Source: Streptomyces sp. V4I2
Lineage (GTDB): Bacteria > Actinomycetota > Actinomycetes > Streptomycetales > Streptomycetaceae
DNA: 64,000 bases
Direction: 5' to 3'
NCBI RefSeq assembly: GCF_030817655.1
Contig: NZ_JAUSZM010000003.1
Span: 3,038,001-3,102,000, forward strand
The notes below the pieces were generated by a model, which was not told the DNA's origin, made no database searches, and saw only the letters and a list, made by a program, of their open reading frames with translations. Below, piece by piece: positions 19,243 to 30,002 of the stretch; the first letter of the stretch is position 1, and each line of letters begins with the position of its first letter. The translations under genes and the position numbers were made by a program.

Positions 19243-20196
19243 TTACATGATCGGGTCGGGCTCGCGGGCCAGGTCCGCCGCGCCGACCATGCCCGCCTTG
19301 TTGCCCAGCTGGGCGGCGATGACATCGGCCACCGGGCGCCAGTTGCCGCCGACCAGCCAGCGCTTGTACGACTTGCGGATCGGGTCGAGGACCAGCTCGC
19401 CCTCGTCCGAGAGACCGCCGCCGACGATGAAGGCGGAGGGATCGAAGAGGGAGGCGAGGTCGGCGAGGCCGGCGCCGGCCCAGCGGGCGAGCTCGCGGTA
19501 GGAGTCGACGGCGACCGGGTCGCCCTGGCGGGCGGCCATGGAGATGTGCTTGCCCTCGATGCCGTCGGGGCTGCCGTCACCGAGGCCGAGCAGGATCTCC
19601 GCGTTCTCGGGGGTCGCGTTGGCGCGCTGCTTGGCGTACCTCACCAGGGCGCGCCCGGAGGCGTACTGCTCCCAGCAGCCCTGGCTGCCGCAGCCGCACA
19701 GCAGCCCGTCCGGGACCATGCGGATGTGTCCGAACTCGGCGGCCACGCCGAAGTGCCCGCGGCGCAGCTTGTTGCCGATGATGATGCCGCCGCCGAGGCC
19801 GGTGCCGAGGGTGATGCAGATGACGTTGCGGTGGCCCTTGCCGCCGCCGAACTTGTACTCGCCCCACGCGGCCGCGTTGGCGTCGTTCTCCACGACGACC
19901 GGCAGGTGGACGCGTGCCTCGACCTTCTCCTTCAGCGGCTCCTGGCGCCAGTCGATGTTCGGCGCGAAGTAGACCGTGGAGCGCTGACGGTTGACGTATC
20001 CGGCGGCACCGATGCCCACGCCGACGATCTCGTGGCCGGCGCGCGCACCTTCCACCGCGGAGGCGATGGCGTCCACGATGCCCTCGGACGTACCCGGGGT
20101 CGGCACCTTGAAGGTCGAGAGGATGTTGCCTTCCTCATCGACCACGCCGGCCGCGATCTTCGTGCCGCCGATATCGACGCCGATGGTGAGTCCCAT
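19243..20196 (-). CDS. glkA: Glucokinase, ROK family
   Basis: 317 aa. Phosphorylates glucose with ATP; in Streptomyces GlkA also mediates carbon catabolite repression. The N-terminal GVDIGGTKIAAG phosphate loop, VENDANAAAWGEYKFG (catalytic Asp), LGTGLGGG and the ROK zinc site CGCGSQGCWE are all present, with EFGH holding the His ligand. Start at ATG 20196. The small gene upstream on the same strand (DUF5304-like) is its conserved partner in streptomycetes. Confidence 0.96.
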   Translation of the reverse strand: MGLTIGVDIGGTKIAAGVVDEEGNILSTFKVPTPGTSEGIVDAIASAVEGARAGHEIVGVGIGAAGYVNRQRSTVYFAPNIDWRQEPLKEKVEARVHLPVVVENDANAAAWGEYKFGGGKGHRNVICITLGTGLGGGIIIGNKLRRGHFGVAAEFGHIRMVPDGLLCGCGSQGCWEQYASGRALVRYAKQRANATPENAEILLGLGDGSPDGIEGKHISMAARQGDPVAVDSYRELARWAGAGLADLASLFDPSAFIVGGGLSDEGELVLDPIRKSYKRWLVGGNWRPVADVIAAQLGNKAGMVGAADLAREPDPIM

Positions 20197-20290
20197 GAAT
20201 CCCTCAGTTTCGGTCGAGCCCCGCTACGGCCAACCGTACCCGAGGCCCTGCCGTCGGGGTCCCGTCGTCCGCCCGTCGGGCGGGGCCCCG

Positions 20291-20788
20291 TCAGTCCAGG
20301 TCGATGCGCTCGCCGGGGCCCGGCTCGTCACCCTTGTCGGGGCGGCCCTCGTCCAGGTCACGGGGGTCGCTGCCGCCGGTCGTCCAGCGTCGCTCCTGGG
20401 CCTCGACGGCGGAGCGGTAGGCGGCGAACAGTTCGTTGCCCGCGGCCGCAAGGTGGTCGAAGACGTCCGGGTTGCGTTCGATGACGGGCTCGACGGCGGC
20501 CTTGGCCTGCTGTACGACCTGCTTGACCACCTGCTGGGCGGCGGGTCCCGCGACCGCGCCGAACAGCGGGGACTGGAAGCCGGACAGCTTGTCCGCGACG
20601 GTGTCGACGAGCTTGCGCAGTTCCTCGGCGGCCGAGCCCGGCGGCGGGCCGTAATCGGCACGGCGGCGGGCCTTCTCCGCCGCGAGGTCCTCGGCACACG
20701 CCGTCGCCCACGCGTCGGCGTCGGTGGCCCGCACCTCGTCGACGGCCTCGCGCCCGGCGGAGTCGGACGGGGGGAGCTCTTCGCTCAT
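20291..20788 (-). CDS. DUF5304-like protein adjacent to glkA (SCO2127-type)
   Basis: 165 aa, soluble and largely helical. A central helix-rich core (EELRKLVDTVADKLSGFQSPLFG to VIERNPDVFDHLAAAGNELFAAYRSAV) is flanked by charged, disordered ends. No enzymatic motif is visible. The corresponding S. coelicolor gene beside glkA has been reported to affect glucose repression; transfer of that role here is inference. It lies 94 bases upstream of glkA and is probably cotranscribed with it. Confidence 0.8.
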   Translation of the reverse strand: MSEELPPSDSAGREAVDEVRATDADAWATACAEDLAAEKARRRADYGPPPGSAAEELRKLVDTVADKLSGFQSPLFGAVAGPAAQQVVKQVVQQAKAAVEPVIERNPDVFDHLAAAGNELFAAYRSAVEAQERRWTTGGSDPRDLDEGRPDKGDEPGPGERIDLD

Positions 20789-20845
20789 GACGGACTCCTG
20801 ACTACGGTTCGTCTCTACGACGTTACCCGAACGGCCGTATGCGGT

Positions 20846-22015
20846 TCACCGTGTCCCGGGCCATAGTTCCGGGTCGGGCGCGAACCGGATCCGCAGCTCG
20901 CCCTCCCGCAGGGACGCCCCGTCGACGGTGCAGCGGCGCAGGGCCGACGGCAGCGGGACGATCCGGCGGAACCGCCCCGCGCTGACGACGAGTTCGTCGC
21001 CGCGCCGGATGAGGTCCAGTTCGTGGCGTATCGCGCCGGGCAGCGGGAGGTGCCAGATCAGGACGCCGTCCTCGGCGAGGTGGTCGGTGACGGGCCACTC
21101 GACCGTGGAGGCCTCCGCCTTGACGCCGGGGACGGCGAGCTCGGCCAGGTCGTCGGCGCCGCGCGGGTCGCGGCCCAGATGAGCCACGGGCCGGACGTCG
21201 TACGACTCCTGCCACTCCGCGAGGACCTTGCGCTGCTGGGCGACGGGCCCGGCGAGCCAGCTGTCCCCCGCCGCCTCCGGCAGCACCCGGTTCGCCACCA
21301 GCAGGTCGGGGCGCAGGCCGCGCAGGGCGAGGCCGAGGCCGGCGCTGGTGACGGCGTCGGCGCCGGCCGGTGAGGGCTCGGCGACCAGTCGTACGGCGGT
21401 GTTCCGGTCGGCGACGACCGCCTCGACGGCGGCCAGTTCGACGTCCCAGCGGGCGGCGGTCTCGTACAGCCACTGCGCGGGCATGGGCACGCCGGCCAGC
21501 CGGCCGAGGACGGGGCGCAGGGCACGGGCCGCCTGCCGCTCGGGCGGGAGCAGGCGGCGCAGATAGCGGCGCAGCTCCTCGGGGAGCGCGAGCAGGGCGA
21601 GGGCCTGCGGGGTGGGCGGCAGGTCGACCACGAGCAGGTCGTGCGCCTCGGCGAGGACCGCGTCCCGCAGGGCGCGCAGCAGGGTGAGTTCCTCGGCGCC
21701 GGGGAGGGGGGTGACCTCCTCGGGGTCCAGGCGGGAGGCGCCCAGGAGGTCGAGGACGGAGGACGCGCGGTCCTGGAAGGCGGCCAGGTCGTCACGGAAA
21801 CCCGCGGTCGCGTCGGGCCGCCACGCGGTGAGGTTCGCCGCGGCCCGCACCGGCGCCGGGCCCGTCGGCGTGCCGAGCACCGCGCCGAGGGTGTCGGTGC
21901 GGTCCGCACTGAGGACGAGGGTGCGGGTGCCCTCACCGGCGGCGGCGAGTGCGGTGGCGGCGGCGACCGTCGTACGGCCGCTTCCGCCCGGGCCCGTGAT
22001 CAGGATGGTGCGCAT
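20846..22015 (-). CDS. ArsA/GET3-like ATPase with degenerate P-loop
   Basis: 389 aa. The fold is SIMIBI-class: an N-terminal P-loop GPGGSGRTT (residues 8-16), LVLSADRTDTLGAVLG as the switch I-like strand with SADR in place of STDPA, and LLVVDLPPTPQALALL as the Walker B/switch II region. Members normally have KGGVGKT; here the signature Lys is Pro and the Walker Lys is Arg, so ATP hydrolysis may be impaired. The C-terminal part adds a small beta domain (LPLPGAIRHELDLIRRGDELVVSAGRFRR split over two strands) like that of bacterial ArsA-HSP20 fusions. Role unknown; not an arsenite pump by context. Confidence 0.85.
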   Translation of the reverse strand: MRTILITGPGGSGRTTVAAATALAAAGEGTRTLVLSADRTDTLGAVLGTPTGPAPVRAAANLTAWRPDATAGFRDDLAAFQDRASSVLDLLGASRLDPEEVTPLPGAEELTLLRALRDAVLAEAHDLLVVDLPPTPQALALLALPEELRRYLRRLLPPERQAARALRPVLGRLAGVPMPAQWLYETAARWDVELAAVEAVVADRNTAVRLVAEPSPAGADAVTSAGLGLALRGLRPDLLVANRVLPEAAGDSWLAGPVAQQRKVLAEWQESYDVRPVAHLGRDPRGADDLAELAVPGVKAEASTVEWPVTDHLAEDGVLIWHLPLPGAIRHELDLIRRGDELVVSAGRFRRIVPLPSALRRCTVDGASLREGELRIRFAPDPELWPGTR

Positions 22016-22074
22016 GGGGGTGAACGGTACCTCCGCCCACCGCCCTGGCGGGGACGGCGGCTTCGCCCCCGACG

Positions 22075-22518
22075 CTACTTCGCCCCCGACTCCACCCGCT
22101 TCTTCAGCCCGGCCAGCGCCCGGTCGATGATGACCTTCTCCGCCTTGCGCTTGATCATGCCGAGCATCGGGATCTTGACGTCGACGGTGAGCCGGTACGT
22201 CACCTCGGTCGCCCCCGCGCCCGCGGGCTTGAGGAGGTACGAGCCGTCGAGCGAGCGCAGCATCTGGGACTTCACCAGGGTCCAGGAGACCTCGTTCTCG
22301 CCGGTCCAGGTGTAGCCCAGGACCTGGTCGTCCTTGATCGCCCCGGCGTCCATGACCAGGCGGACCTGTTCGGCGCGTCCCTGGGCGTCGGTCGCCAGGA
22401 CCTCCGCCTCCTTCACCTCTCCGGTCCAGTCCGGGTAGCGGGCGAAGTCGGCGATCACCCCCATGACATCGGCCGGTGCCGCCTCGATCGTGATGCTCGA
22501 GCTGGTGTGTTCCGCCAT
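22075..22518 (-). CDS. SRPBCC-family (START/polyketide-cyclase-like) protein
   Basis: 147 aa, a single helix-grip domain that binds a hydrophobic ligand in a central cavity. ADVMGVIADFARYPDWTGEVKEAEVL is the typical N-terminal helix-turn, and a long amphipathic C-terminal helix (KRKAEKVIIDRALAGLKKRVES) closes the pocket. The ATG at 22518 follows GGAGGAG. Nothing in the neighbourhood indicates a biosynthetic pathway, so a lipid-binding or coenzyme Q-binding-like role is more likely than a cyclase. Confidence 0.85.
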   Translation of the reverse strand: MAEHTSSSITIEAAPADVMGVIADFARYPDWTGEVKEAEVLATDAQGRAEQVRLVMDAGAIKDDQVLGYTWTGENEVSWTLVKSQMLRSLDGSYLLKPAGAGATEVTYRLTVDVKIPMLGMIKRKAEKVIIDRALAGLKKRVESGAK

Positions 22519-22643
22519 CGCTGTGGCTCCTCCAGATGCGGGCCGGTAGGCAAGTCCACCGTGCACAAGCCTGCGCACGTGTGTGCAGCGTGAAGGCTAC
22601 CGCGCGGTCGACCGGCCGCCTTCACCCCCTCAGCTGCGGTCTC

Positions 22644-23441
22644 TCACCATTCGAGCGCCCAGGGCTTCCCGGATCCCGCGAAGTGCCCGACGTTCACGCA
22701 TTCGGTCGCCCCGATCCGCATCCGGCGCACCAGCGGCTGGTGGACGTGACCGAACAGCGCGTAGCGGGGCCGGGTGCGGCGGATCGCGTCCAGCAGCGCC
22801 CGGCTGCCGCGTTCGAAGCGGCGCGCGACGGTGTCGTAGACCAGCTCGGGCACCTCCGGCGGGATGTGCGTGCACAGCACGTCCACCTCGCCCACCGCCT
22901 CGATCTTCGCCGCGTACTCCTCGTCGCTGATCTCGTACGGCGTCCGCATCGGCGTGCGCAGTCCGCCGCCCACGAAGCCGAAGACCAGGCCGCCGATCTC
23001 GACCCGCTCCCCGTCGAGCACGGTCGTGCCGGGACCGGCGTACTCCTGCCACAGAGGCGGCATGTCGACATTGCCGTAGGTCGCGTACGTCGGTGTCGGG
23101 AACGCCGCGAACATCTCGGCGTACTGCTTGCGCACCGCCTGCTCGATCACCTCGGCGCGGTGCTCGCCGACCCCCGCCCACAGCCGGGCCCCGAGCTCGC
23201 GCGCCTCCTCGAAGCGGCGGGCGGTGCGCAGCTCGACGATGCGGTCGGCGTTCTCCACGCCGAAGAGGTCGGGGAAGATCCCGCGCGAGTGGTCGGCGTA
23301 GTCGAGGAAGAGGACGAGGTCACCCAGACAGATCAGGGCGTCCGCGCCCTCGCCGGCTCTGGCCAGGTCACGGGCGTTGCCGTGTACGTCACTGACCACA
23401 TGAACGCGCGTCCTGCCGTTTCCGGCTGGTGTGGGTGCCAT
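22644..23441 (-). CDS. Calcineurin-like metallophosphoesterase
   Basis: 265 aa. Dinuclear-metal phosphoesterase motifs in order: VSDVHGNARDL, LICLGDLVLF, TYGNVDMP (GN-D variant of the GNHD block), VLCTHIPP and FGHVHQP. Cytoplasmic, no signal peptide. The substrate, possibly a phosphodiester or nucleotide, is not identifiable. The ATG at 23441 is followed directly by a Pro/Gly stretch; no clear ribosome binding site is seen, so a leaderless mRNA is possible. Confidence 0.85.
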   Translation of the reverse strand: MAPTPAGNGRTRVHVVSDVHGNARDLARAGEGADALICLGDLVLFLDYADHSRGIFPDLFGVENADRIVELRTARRFEEARELGARLWAGVGEHRAEVIEQAVRKQYAEMFAAFPTPTYATYGNVDMPPLWQEYAGPGTTVLDGERVEIGGLVFGFVGGGLRTPMRTPYEISDEEYAAKIEAVGEVDVLCTHIPPEVPELVYDTVARRFERGSRALLDAIRRTRPRYALFGHVHQPLVRRMRIGATECVNVGHFAGSGKPWALEW

Positions 23442-23757
23442 GACGATCAAGCGTAAGCGTGTGCGGCATACGTGAACAGTGGCGGCGGGGCCTGCGGTTA
23501 CTGGCCAGTCAGTTAGGGGGTGGACTACTGTGCGCGGAGGAAACCCAATCCGTGTGACGCAGCGAACATCTCGCCGGGACCCCCTGTCGAAGAAGCCATA
23601 CCGGCGGGTAACGTCCGGTCGGTCCAGTCGTGCTCAGGATTTCAACCACCGGGTCCCCGAGTCCCGGAGCGAGGCTCTGAGCACCCGCCCGAGTCGTGGA
23701 CCGGACCGTCGCATCACACAACGTCGTGGCGCCGGCGCCCTATGAGGAGCAGCAGTC
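23442..23757. promoter_or_regulatory. Intergenic region with a perfect palindrome upstream of the acyl-CoA ligase
   Basis: Divergent promoter region of 316 bases with no gene. ACTGGCCAGT at 23500-23509 is a perfect 10-bp palindrome inside a less perfect longer dyad (TTACTGGCCAGTCAGTTA). It could be an operator for the ligase gene starting at 23758 or for the phosphoesterase gene. The remainder shows only the ribosome binding site near 23744-23750. Confidence 0.35.
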
Positions 23758-25554
23758 TTGCGCGAGTTCAGCCTTCCGGCTTTGTACGAGGTCCCTGCGG
23801 ACGGCAATCTCACCGACATCGTCCGGAGAAACGCCTCGCAGCATCCGGATGTCGCCGTGATCGCCCGCAAGGTCGACGGTGCCTGGCAGGACGTGACGGC
23901 CACCGCCTTCCTCGCCGAGGTGCACACGGCGGCGAAGGGGCTCATCGCCTCCGGTGTCGAGCCCGGCGACCGGGTCGGCCTGATGTCCCGCACGCGGTAC
24001 GAGTGGACGCTGCTCGACTTCGCGATCTGGTGCGCGGGTGCGGTCACCGTGCCGGTGTACGAGACCAGCTCGGCCGAGCAGGTCCAGTGGATCCTCAGCG
24101 ACTCGGGCGCCACCGCCTGCGTCGTCGAGCTCGACACCCACACGGCCGCCGTCGAGTCGGTGCGCGACAGCCTGCCCGCCCTCAAGCACGTCTGGCAGAT
24201 CGAGGCCGGTGGCCTGGAGGAGCTGGGGCGCCTGGGCCAGGACGTCTCCGACGAGACCGTCGAGGAGCGCAGTTCGCAGGCCAAGGCGGACGACCCGGCG
24301 ACCATCGTCTACACGTCCGGCACCACGGGCCGGCCGAAGGGCTGTGTGCTGACCCACCGCAGCTTCTTCGCCGAGTGCGGGAACATCGTGGAGCGCCTGC
24401 GTCCGCTCTTCCGCACCGGTGAGTGCAGCGTCCTGCTGTTCCTGCCGCTCGCGCACGTCTTCGGGCGGCTCGTGCAGGTCGCGCCGATGATGGCGCCGAT
24501 CAAGCTGGGCCTGGTGCCGGACATCAAGAACCTCACCGACGAGCTGGCGTCCTTCCGGCCGACCCTGATCCTCGGTGTCCCGCGTGTCTTCGAGAAGGTC
24601 TACAACTCGGCGCGCGCCAAGGCGCAGGCGGACGGCAAGGGCAAGATCTTCGACAAGGCCGCGGACACCGCGATCGCGTACAGCAAGGCGCTGGACACCC
24701 CGTCGGGCCCGTCCCTCGGCCTGAAGATCAAACACAAGACCTTCGACAAGCTCGTCTACAGCAAGCTGCGCGCGGTGCTCGGCGGCAAGGGTGAGTTCGC
24801 CATCTCCGGCGGCGCCCCGCTGGGCGAGCGCCTCGGTCACTTCTTCCGCGGCATCGGCTTCACGGTCCTTGAGGGCTACGGCCTGACCGAGTCCTGTGCG
24901 GCGACCGCCTTCAACCCCTGGGACCGCCAGAAGATCGGCACGGTCGGCCAGCCGCTGCCCGGCTCGGTCGTAAGGATCGCGGACGACGGCGAGGTGCTGC
25001 TGCACGGCGAGCACCTGTTCAAGGGCTACTGGAACAACGAGGCGGCCACCGCCGAGGCGCTGGCCGACGGCTGGTTCCACACCGGCGACATCGGCACCCT
25101 CGACGAGGACGGCTACCTCCGGATCACCGGCCGCAAGAAGGAGATCATCGTCACCGCGGGCGGCAAGAACGTCGCCCCGGCCGTGATCGAGGACCGTATC
25201 CGCGCGCACGCGCTGGTCGCGGAGTGCATGGTGGTCGGCGACGGGCGGCCGTTCGTCGGCGCGCTGGTCACCGTCGACGACGAGTTCCTGGGCCGCTGGG
25301 CGGCCGAGCACGGCAAGCCGGAGGGTTCCACCGCGGCGTCGCTGCGCGAGGACCCCGACCTGCTGGCCGCGATCCAGTCGGCGATCGACGACGGCAACGC
25401 CGCGGTGTCGAAGGCGGAATCGGTGCGGAAGTTCCGCATTCTGTCCTCCCCGTTCACGGAGGAGTCGGGCCACCTGACGCCGTCCCTGAAGCTCAAGCGC
25501 AACGTGGTGGCGAAGGACTACGCGTCCGAGATCGAGGCCATCTACCAGAAGTAG
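23758..25554 (+). CDS. fadD: Long-chain fatty-acid-CoA ligase
   Basis: 598 aa. Activates fatty acids to acyl-CoA through an acyl-adenylate. The AMP-binding P-loop YTSGTTGRPKG (near residue 182), the A5 core GYGLTES, the hinge region TGDIGTLDEDGYLRITGRKKEII and the C-terminal catalytic Lys near SLKLKRNVV are visible. It belongs to the FACL/ACSBG-like long-chain group. The TTG start follows GAGGAG. No thioester partner gene is adjacent; fatty-acid catabolism or lipid recycling is likely. Confidence 0.93.
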   Translation: MREFSLPALYEVPADGNLTDIVRRNASQHPDVAVIARKVDGAWQDVTATAFLAEVHTAAKGLIASGVEPGDRVGLMSRTRYEWTLLDFAIWCAGAVTVPVYETSSAEQVQWILSDSGATACVVELDTHTAAVESVRDSLPALKHVWQIEAGGLEELGRLGQDVSDETVEERSSQAKADDPATIVYTSGTTGRPKGCVLTHRSFFAECGNIVERLRPLFRTGECSVLLFLPLAHVFGRLVQVAPMMAPIKLGLVPDIKNLTDELASFRPTLILGVPRVFEKVYNSARAKAQADGKGKIFDKAADTAIAYSKALDTPSGPSLGLKIKHKTFDKLVYSKLRAVLGGKGEFAISGGAPLGERLGHFFRGIGFTVLEGYGLTESCAATAFNPWDRQKIGTVGQPLPGSVVRIADDGEVLLHGEHLFKGYWNNEAATAEALADGWFHTGDIGTLDEDGYLRITGRKKEIIVTAGGKNVAPAVIEDRIRAHALVAECMVVGDGRPFVGALVTVDDEFLGRWAAEHGKPEGSTAASLREDPDLLAAIQSAIDDGNAAVSKAESVRKFRILSSPFTEESGHLTPSLKLKRNVVAKDYASEIEAIYQK

Positions 25555-25582
25555 CAAGGCCCCTGACGGACTTGACGGACTG

Positions 25583-27238
<1,656 letters not shown>

Positions 27239-27298
27239 TTATTTCCCTCCGCCTAGGAGTCGCGCACCGGCAACTGGCACCGGCAACTGGGAATCCCG

Positions 27299-28441
27299 TT
27301 ACAGCAACGTCTTCAGCTTTTCCGCCAGCAGGTCCCAGCGCCACTTCTCCTCGACCCACGCCCGCCCCCGCTCCCCCATCCGGCGGCGCAGCTCGGCGTC
27401 CTGGAGGAGGACCAGGATGCGGTCGGCGGCCTCCTCGGCGGAGCCGCCCCGCACGACCCAGCCGGTCTCGCCGTCGAGGACGGCGTCCGGGGCGCCGCCG
27501 GAGTCGCCGGCGACGACGGGCAGCCCGGTCGCGGAGGCCTCCAGGTAGACGATCCCGAGCCCCTCGACGTCGAGTCCGCCCCGCCGGGTCCGGCACGGCA
27601 TGGCGAACACGTCACCGGCCCCGTAGTGCGCGGGCAGCTCGGCCCAGGGCACCGCGCCGGTGAAGCGGACGGAGTCGGCGACCCGGGTCTCCCGCGCGAG
27701 CCGGCGCAGCTCCTTCTCGTACGGCCCGCCGCCCACGATCAGCAGCACCGCGTCCGGCTCGGCGGCCAGGATCCGCGGCATCGCCAGGATCAGCGTGTCC
27801 TGCCCCTTGCGCGGGACCAGCCGCGAGACGCACACGATCACCGGCCGCTCGCTCAGCCCGAGCCGCGCCCGGACCTCGGCGCCGCCCGATCCGGGGTGGA
27901 AGGTCTTCTCGTCGACGCCCGGCGGCAGCTGCGCCATCCGCCCGGCCGCGTCCGGCGTCAGCGCGCCGGCGATCCGCGAGCGCGTGTACTCGCCGAGGTA
28001 GGTGAGGGTGTCCGTGGACTCCCCGATCCGGCGCAGCAGCTGTCGCGCGGCGGGCAGCTGGGCCCATCCGGCCTCGTGCCCGTGGGTGGTGGCCACGATC
28101 CGCTCGGCGCCCGCCTTCCGCAGCGTCGGCGCCATCAGCCCGAGCGGCGCCGCCGCCCCGAACCACACCGAGGTGCACCCGTGCTCACGCAGCAGCCCGA
28201 CCGCCCGCCGGGTCGCCGCGGGCGTCGGCAGCAGCATCGTCGTGGCGTCCCGTACGACGGTGAAGGGCTGCTCGGCGTCGAAGGCGGCGGTGGCCTCGGC
28301 ACCCTCCCGGCCGCGCTTCCACGTGGAGGCATACACGACGAGCCGCTCGGGGTCGAGGCGCAGCGCCATGTTGTGCAGGAACGCCTGGATGCCGCCGGGC
28401 CGGGGCGGGAAGTCGTTCGTGACGATCAGGGTCTTGTGCAT
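27299..28441 (-). CDS. pimB: GDP-mannose-dependent phosphatidylinositol-monomannoside mannosyltransferase, PimB-type (GT4)
   Basis: 380 aa GT-B glycosyltransferase. TNDFPPRPGGIQAFLHNMA is the acceptor-domain loop typical of PimB', VSRLVPRKGQDTLI starts the nucleotide-sugar domain, and EGLGIVYLEASATGLPVVAGDSGGAPDAV holds the EX7E donor motif. It would add the second mannose in phosphatidylinositol mannoside synthesis at the inner membrane face. Start ATG 28441. It is divergent from a DUF2029/GT87 membrane protein, consistent with a mannolipid theme. Confidence 0.88.
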   Translation of the reverse strand: MHKTLIVTNDFPPRPGGIQAFLHNMALRLDPERLVVYASTWKRGREGAEATAAFDAEQPFTVVRDATTMLLPTPAATRRAVGLLREHGCTSVWFGAAAPLGLMAPTLRKAGAERIVATTHGHEAGWAQLPAARQLLRRIGESTDTLTYLGEYTRSRIAGALTPDAAGRMAQLPPGVDEKTFHPGSGGAEVRARLGLSERPVIVCVSRLVPRKGQDTLILAMPRILAAEPDAVLLIVGGGPYEKELRRLARETRVADSVRFTGAVPWAELPAHYGAGDVFAMPCRTRRGGLDVEGLGIVYLEASATGLPVVAGDSGGAPDAVLDGETGWVVRGGSAEEAADRILVLLQDAELRRRMGERGRAWVEEKWRWDLLAEKLKTLL

Positions 28442-28522
28442 CGCCCCAGACCCTACCGAAACCGCCTGCTCACAGCCGCTCGCGGTGGCCCCTGTGGCAC
28501 GCTCACAGGAGGGGACGACATC

Positions 28523-29806
28523 ATGTCCCCCAAGGCGGGAATCGAACGGGCAGGGGATCACGTGGAGACGACGGGCGCGAGGCGGTCTCTGCCGTGGCTG
28601 CTGACGGCCTGGGGCGTGACCAGGCTGTTGCTGCTGCTCTTCGTCTTCAAGGTGTACGTCTTCCCGGGCCCGGACGTCACCAGTGACGTGTCGGTCATCT
28701 ACCAGGGCTGGTACGACGTGCTGCGCACGGGCACCTTCCCGCTGGACGACGTCACCTGGCAGTATCCGCCCGCCGCGGCCCTGCCGATCCTCGCCCCCGG
28801 TCTGCTGCCCTTCCTCGACTACGCGTCGGCCTTCTTCGTCCTCGCCTTCCTCGCCGACCTGGTCGCCCTGTCCCTGCTGGTGTACGCGGGCCGGCGCCCG
28901 AACCGACGGCTGAGCGGCGCCTGGGTGTGGGTGGTGGGCGTACCGCTGCTCGGCCCCACCGTCTACGCCCGCTACGACGTGATGGTCACCGCGGTCGCGG
29001 TCGCCGCCCTGCTCGCGGGCTCCCGGCGTCCCCGCCTGATGGGCGCCCTCGCGGGCTTCGGGGCGATGCTGAAGGTGTGGCCGGCGCTGCTGCTCCTGGG
29101 CGTGCGCAAGCGCGGCGCCTGGATGTCGGCGGTGGCGACCATGGCCGCGCTGGCCGCGCTGTTCACCCTCGCGATGCCCGGCGCGTTCGCCTTCCTGACC
29201 TTCCAGCGCGACCGGGGCACCGAGGTGGAGTCGCTGGGCGCGCTGGTCTTCCATGTGGCCCGGCACTACGGCTGGGACGGCCAGGTGCTGCTGAACTACG
29301 GCTCGGTCGAGTTCCTCGGCCCGTGGGTGAACATCGTGAGCACGGCCGCGCTGGCCCTCACCGGCATGACGTTCGGCTGGCTGCTGCTGTGGCGGCTGGT
29401 GGCGACCCGGTTCGAGGCGCACACGGCGGCCGACGCGGCCTTCGTCGGGGTGCTGATGTTCACCGTGACCAGCCGGGTCATCAGCCCGCAGTACATGGTG
29501 TGGCTGGTCGGCATCGCGGCCGTCTGCTTGTGCTTCCGCGCCACCCTGATGGGCCTGCCGGCCGGCCTGGTGCTCGCGGCGTGCTTCGTGACGGTCCTGG
29601 AGTTCCCGCTCTATTTCGGGAACGTCGTGGCCAGCGACCCCCTCGGCATCACCCTGTTGGTGGTCCGCAACGGCCTGCTGGTCCTCGCCGCCGTCATCGC
29701 GGCCCGCCGGCTGTGGCGCTCGACGGTGCCGAAGCCCGTCCCGGCCGAGCTGCCCGATCAGACCGCCGGCGCCGGTCGCGCCAAGGAGACCTCGGCCTCC
29801 TCCTGA
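28523..29806 (+). CDS. Polytopic membrane glycosyltransferase (DUF2029/GT87, PimE-like)
   Basis: 427 aa with about ten transmembrane helices. Family members transfer mannose or arabinose from polyprenyl-phosphate donors outside the cytoplasm. After the first helix, the acidic loop PGPDVTSDVSVIYQGWYDVL carries the likely catalytic Asp residues, and TWQYPPAAALP and YARYDVMVTA follow as in GT87 members. The ATG at 28523 has AGGAGG upstream. A Pro/Ala-rich cytoplasmic tail ends the protein. Its donor and acceptor are not known; proximity to pimB suggests mannolipids. Confidence 0.85.
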   Translation: MSPKAGIERAGDHVETTGARRSLPWLLTAWGVTRLLLLLFVFKVYVFPGPDVTSDVSVIYQGWYDVLRTGTFPLDDVTWQYPPAAALPILAPGLLPFLDYASAFFVLAFLADLVALSLLVYAGRRPNRRLSGAWVWVVGVPLLGPTVYARYDVMVTAVAVAALLAGSRRPRLMGALAGFGAMLKVWPALLLLGVRKRGAWMSAVATMAALAALFTLAMPGAFAFLTFQRDRGTEVESLGALVFHVARHYGWDGQVLLNYGSVEFLGPWVNIVSTAALALTGMTFGWLLLWRLVATRFEAHTAADAAFVGVLMFTVTSRVISPQYMVWLVGIAAVCLCFRATLMGLPAGLVLAACFVTVLEFPLYFGNVVASDPLGITLLVVRNGLLVLAAVIAARRLWRSTVPKPVPAELPDQTAGAGRAKETSASS

Positions 29807-30002
29807 CTCCGGGCCCGCCGGAACAGCACCGCGATGCCTGCGCCGGCGCCAGGCAAACCTCCGGTCTGTGAGGCCATACGCCAGGGGCAGCCGGAGAGAT
29901 CACGGACCACGTGCGCTTCAACACGCTCCTGGCGTTCCTACGGCACCTGCCCGAACGGCGGGAACAGGCCTACGCAGGCCTACGCGGCTGACACCGCCTA
30001 GG

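Noticed and set aside
29872..29989. Open frame reading GEITDHVRFNTLLAFLRHLP... in the gap between the GT87 and lipoprotein genes
   Set aside because: No start codon or ribosome binding site, a stop directly upstream at 29869-29871 and no domain recognised; may be a small gene relic but unsupported.
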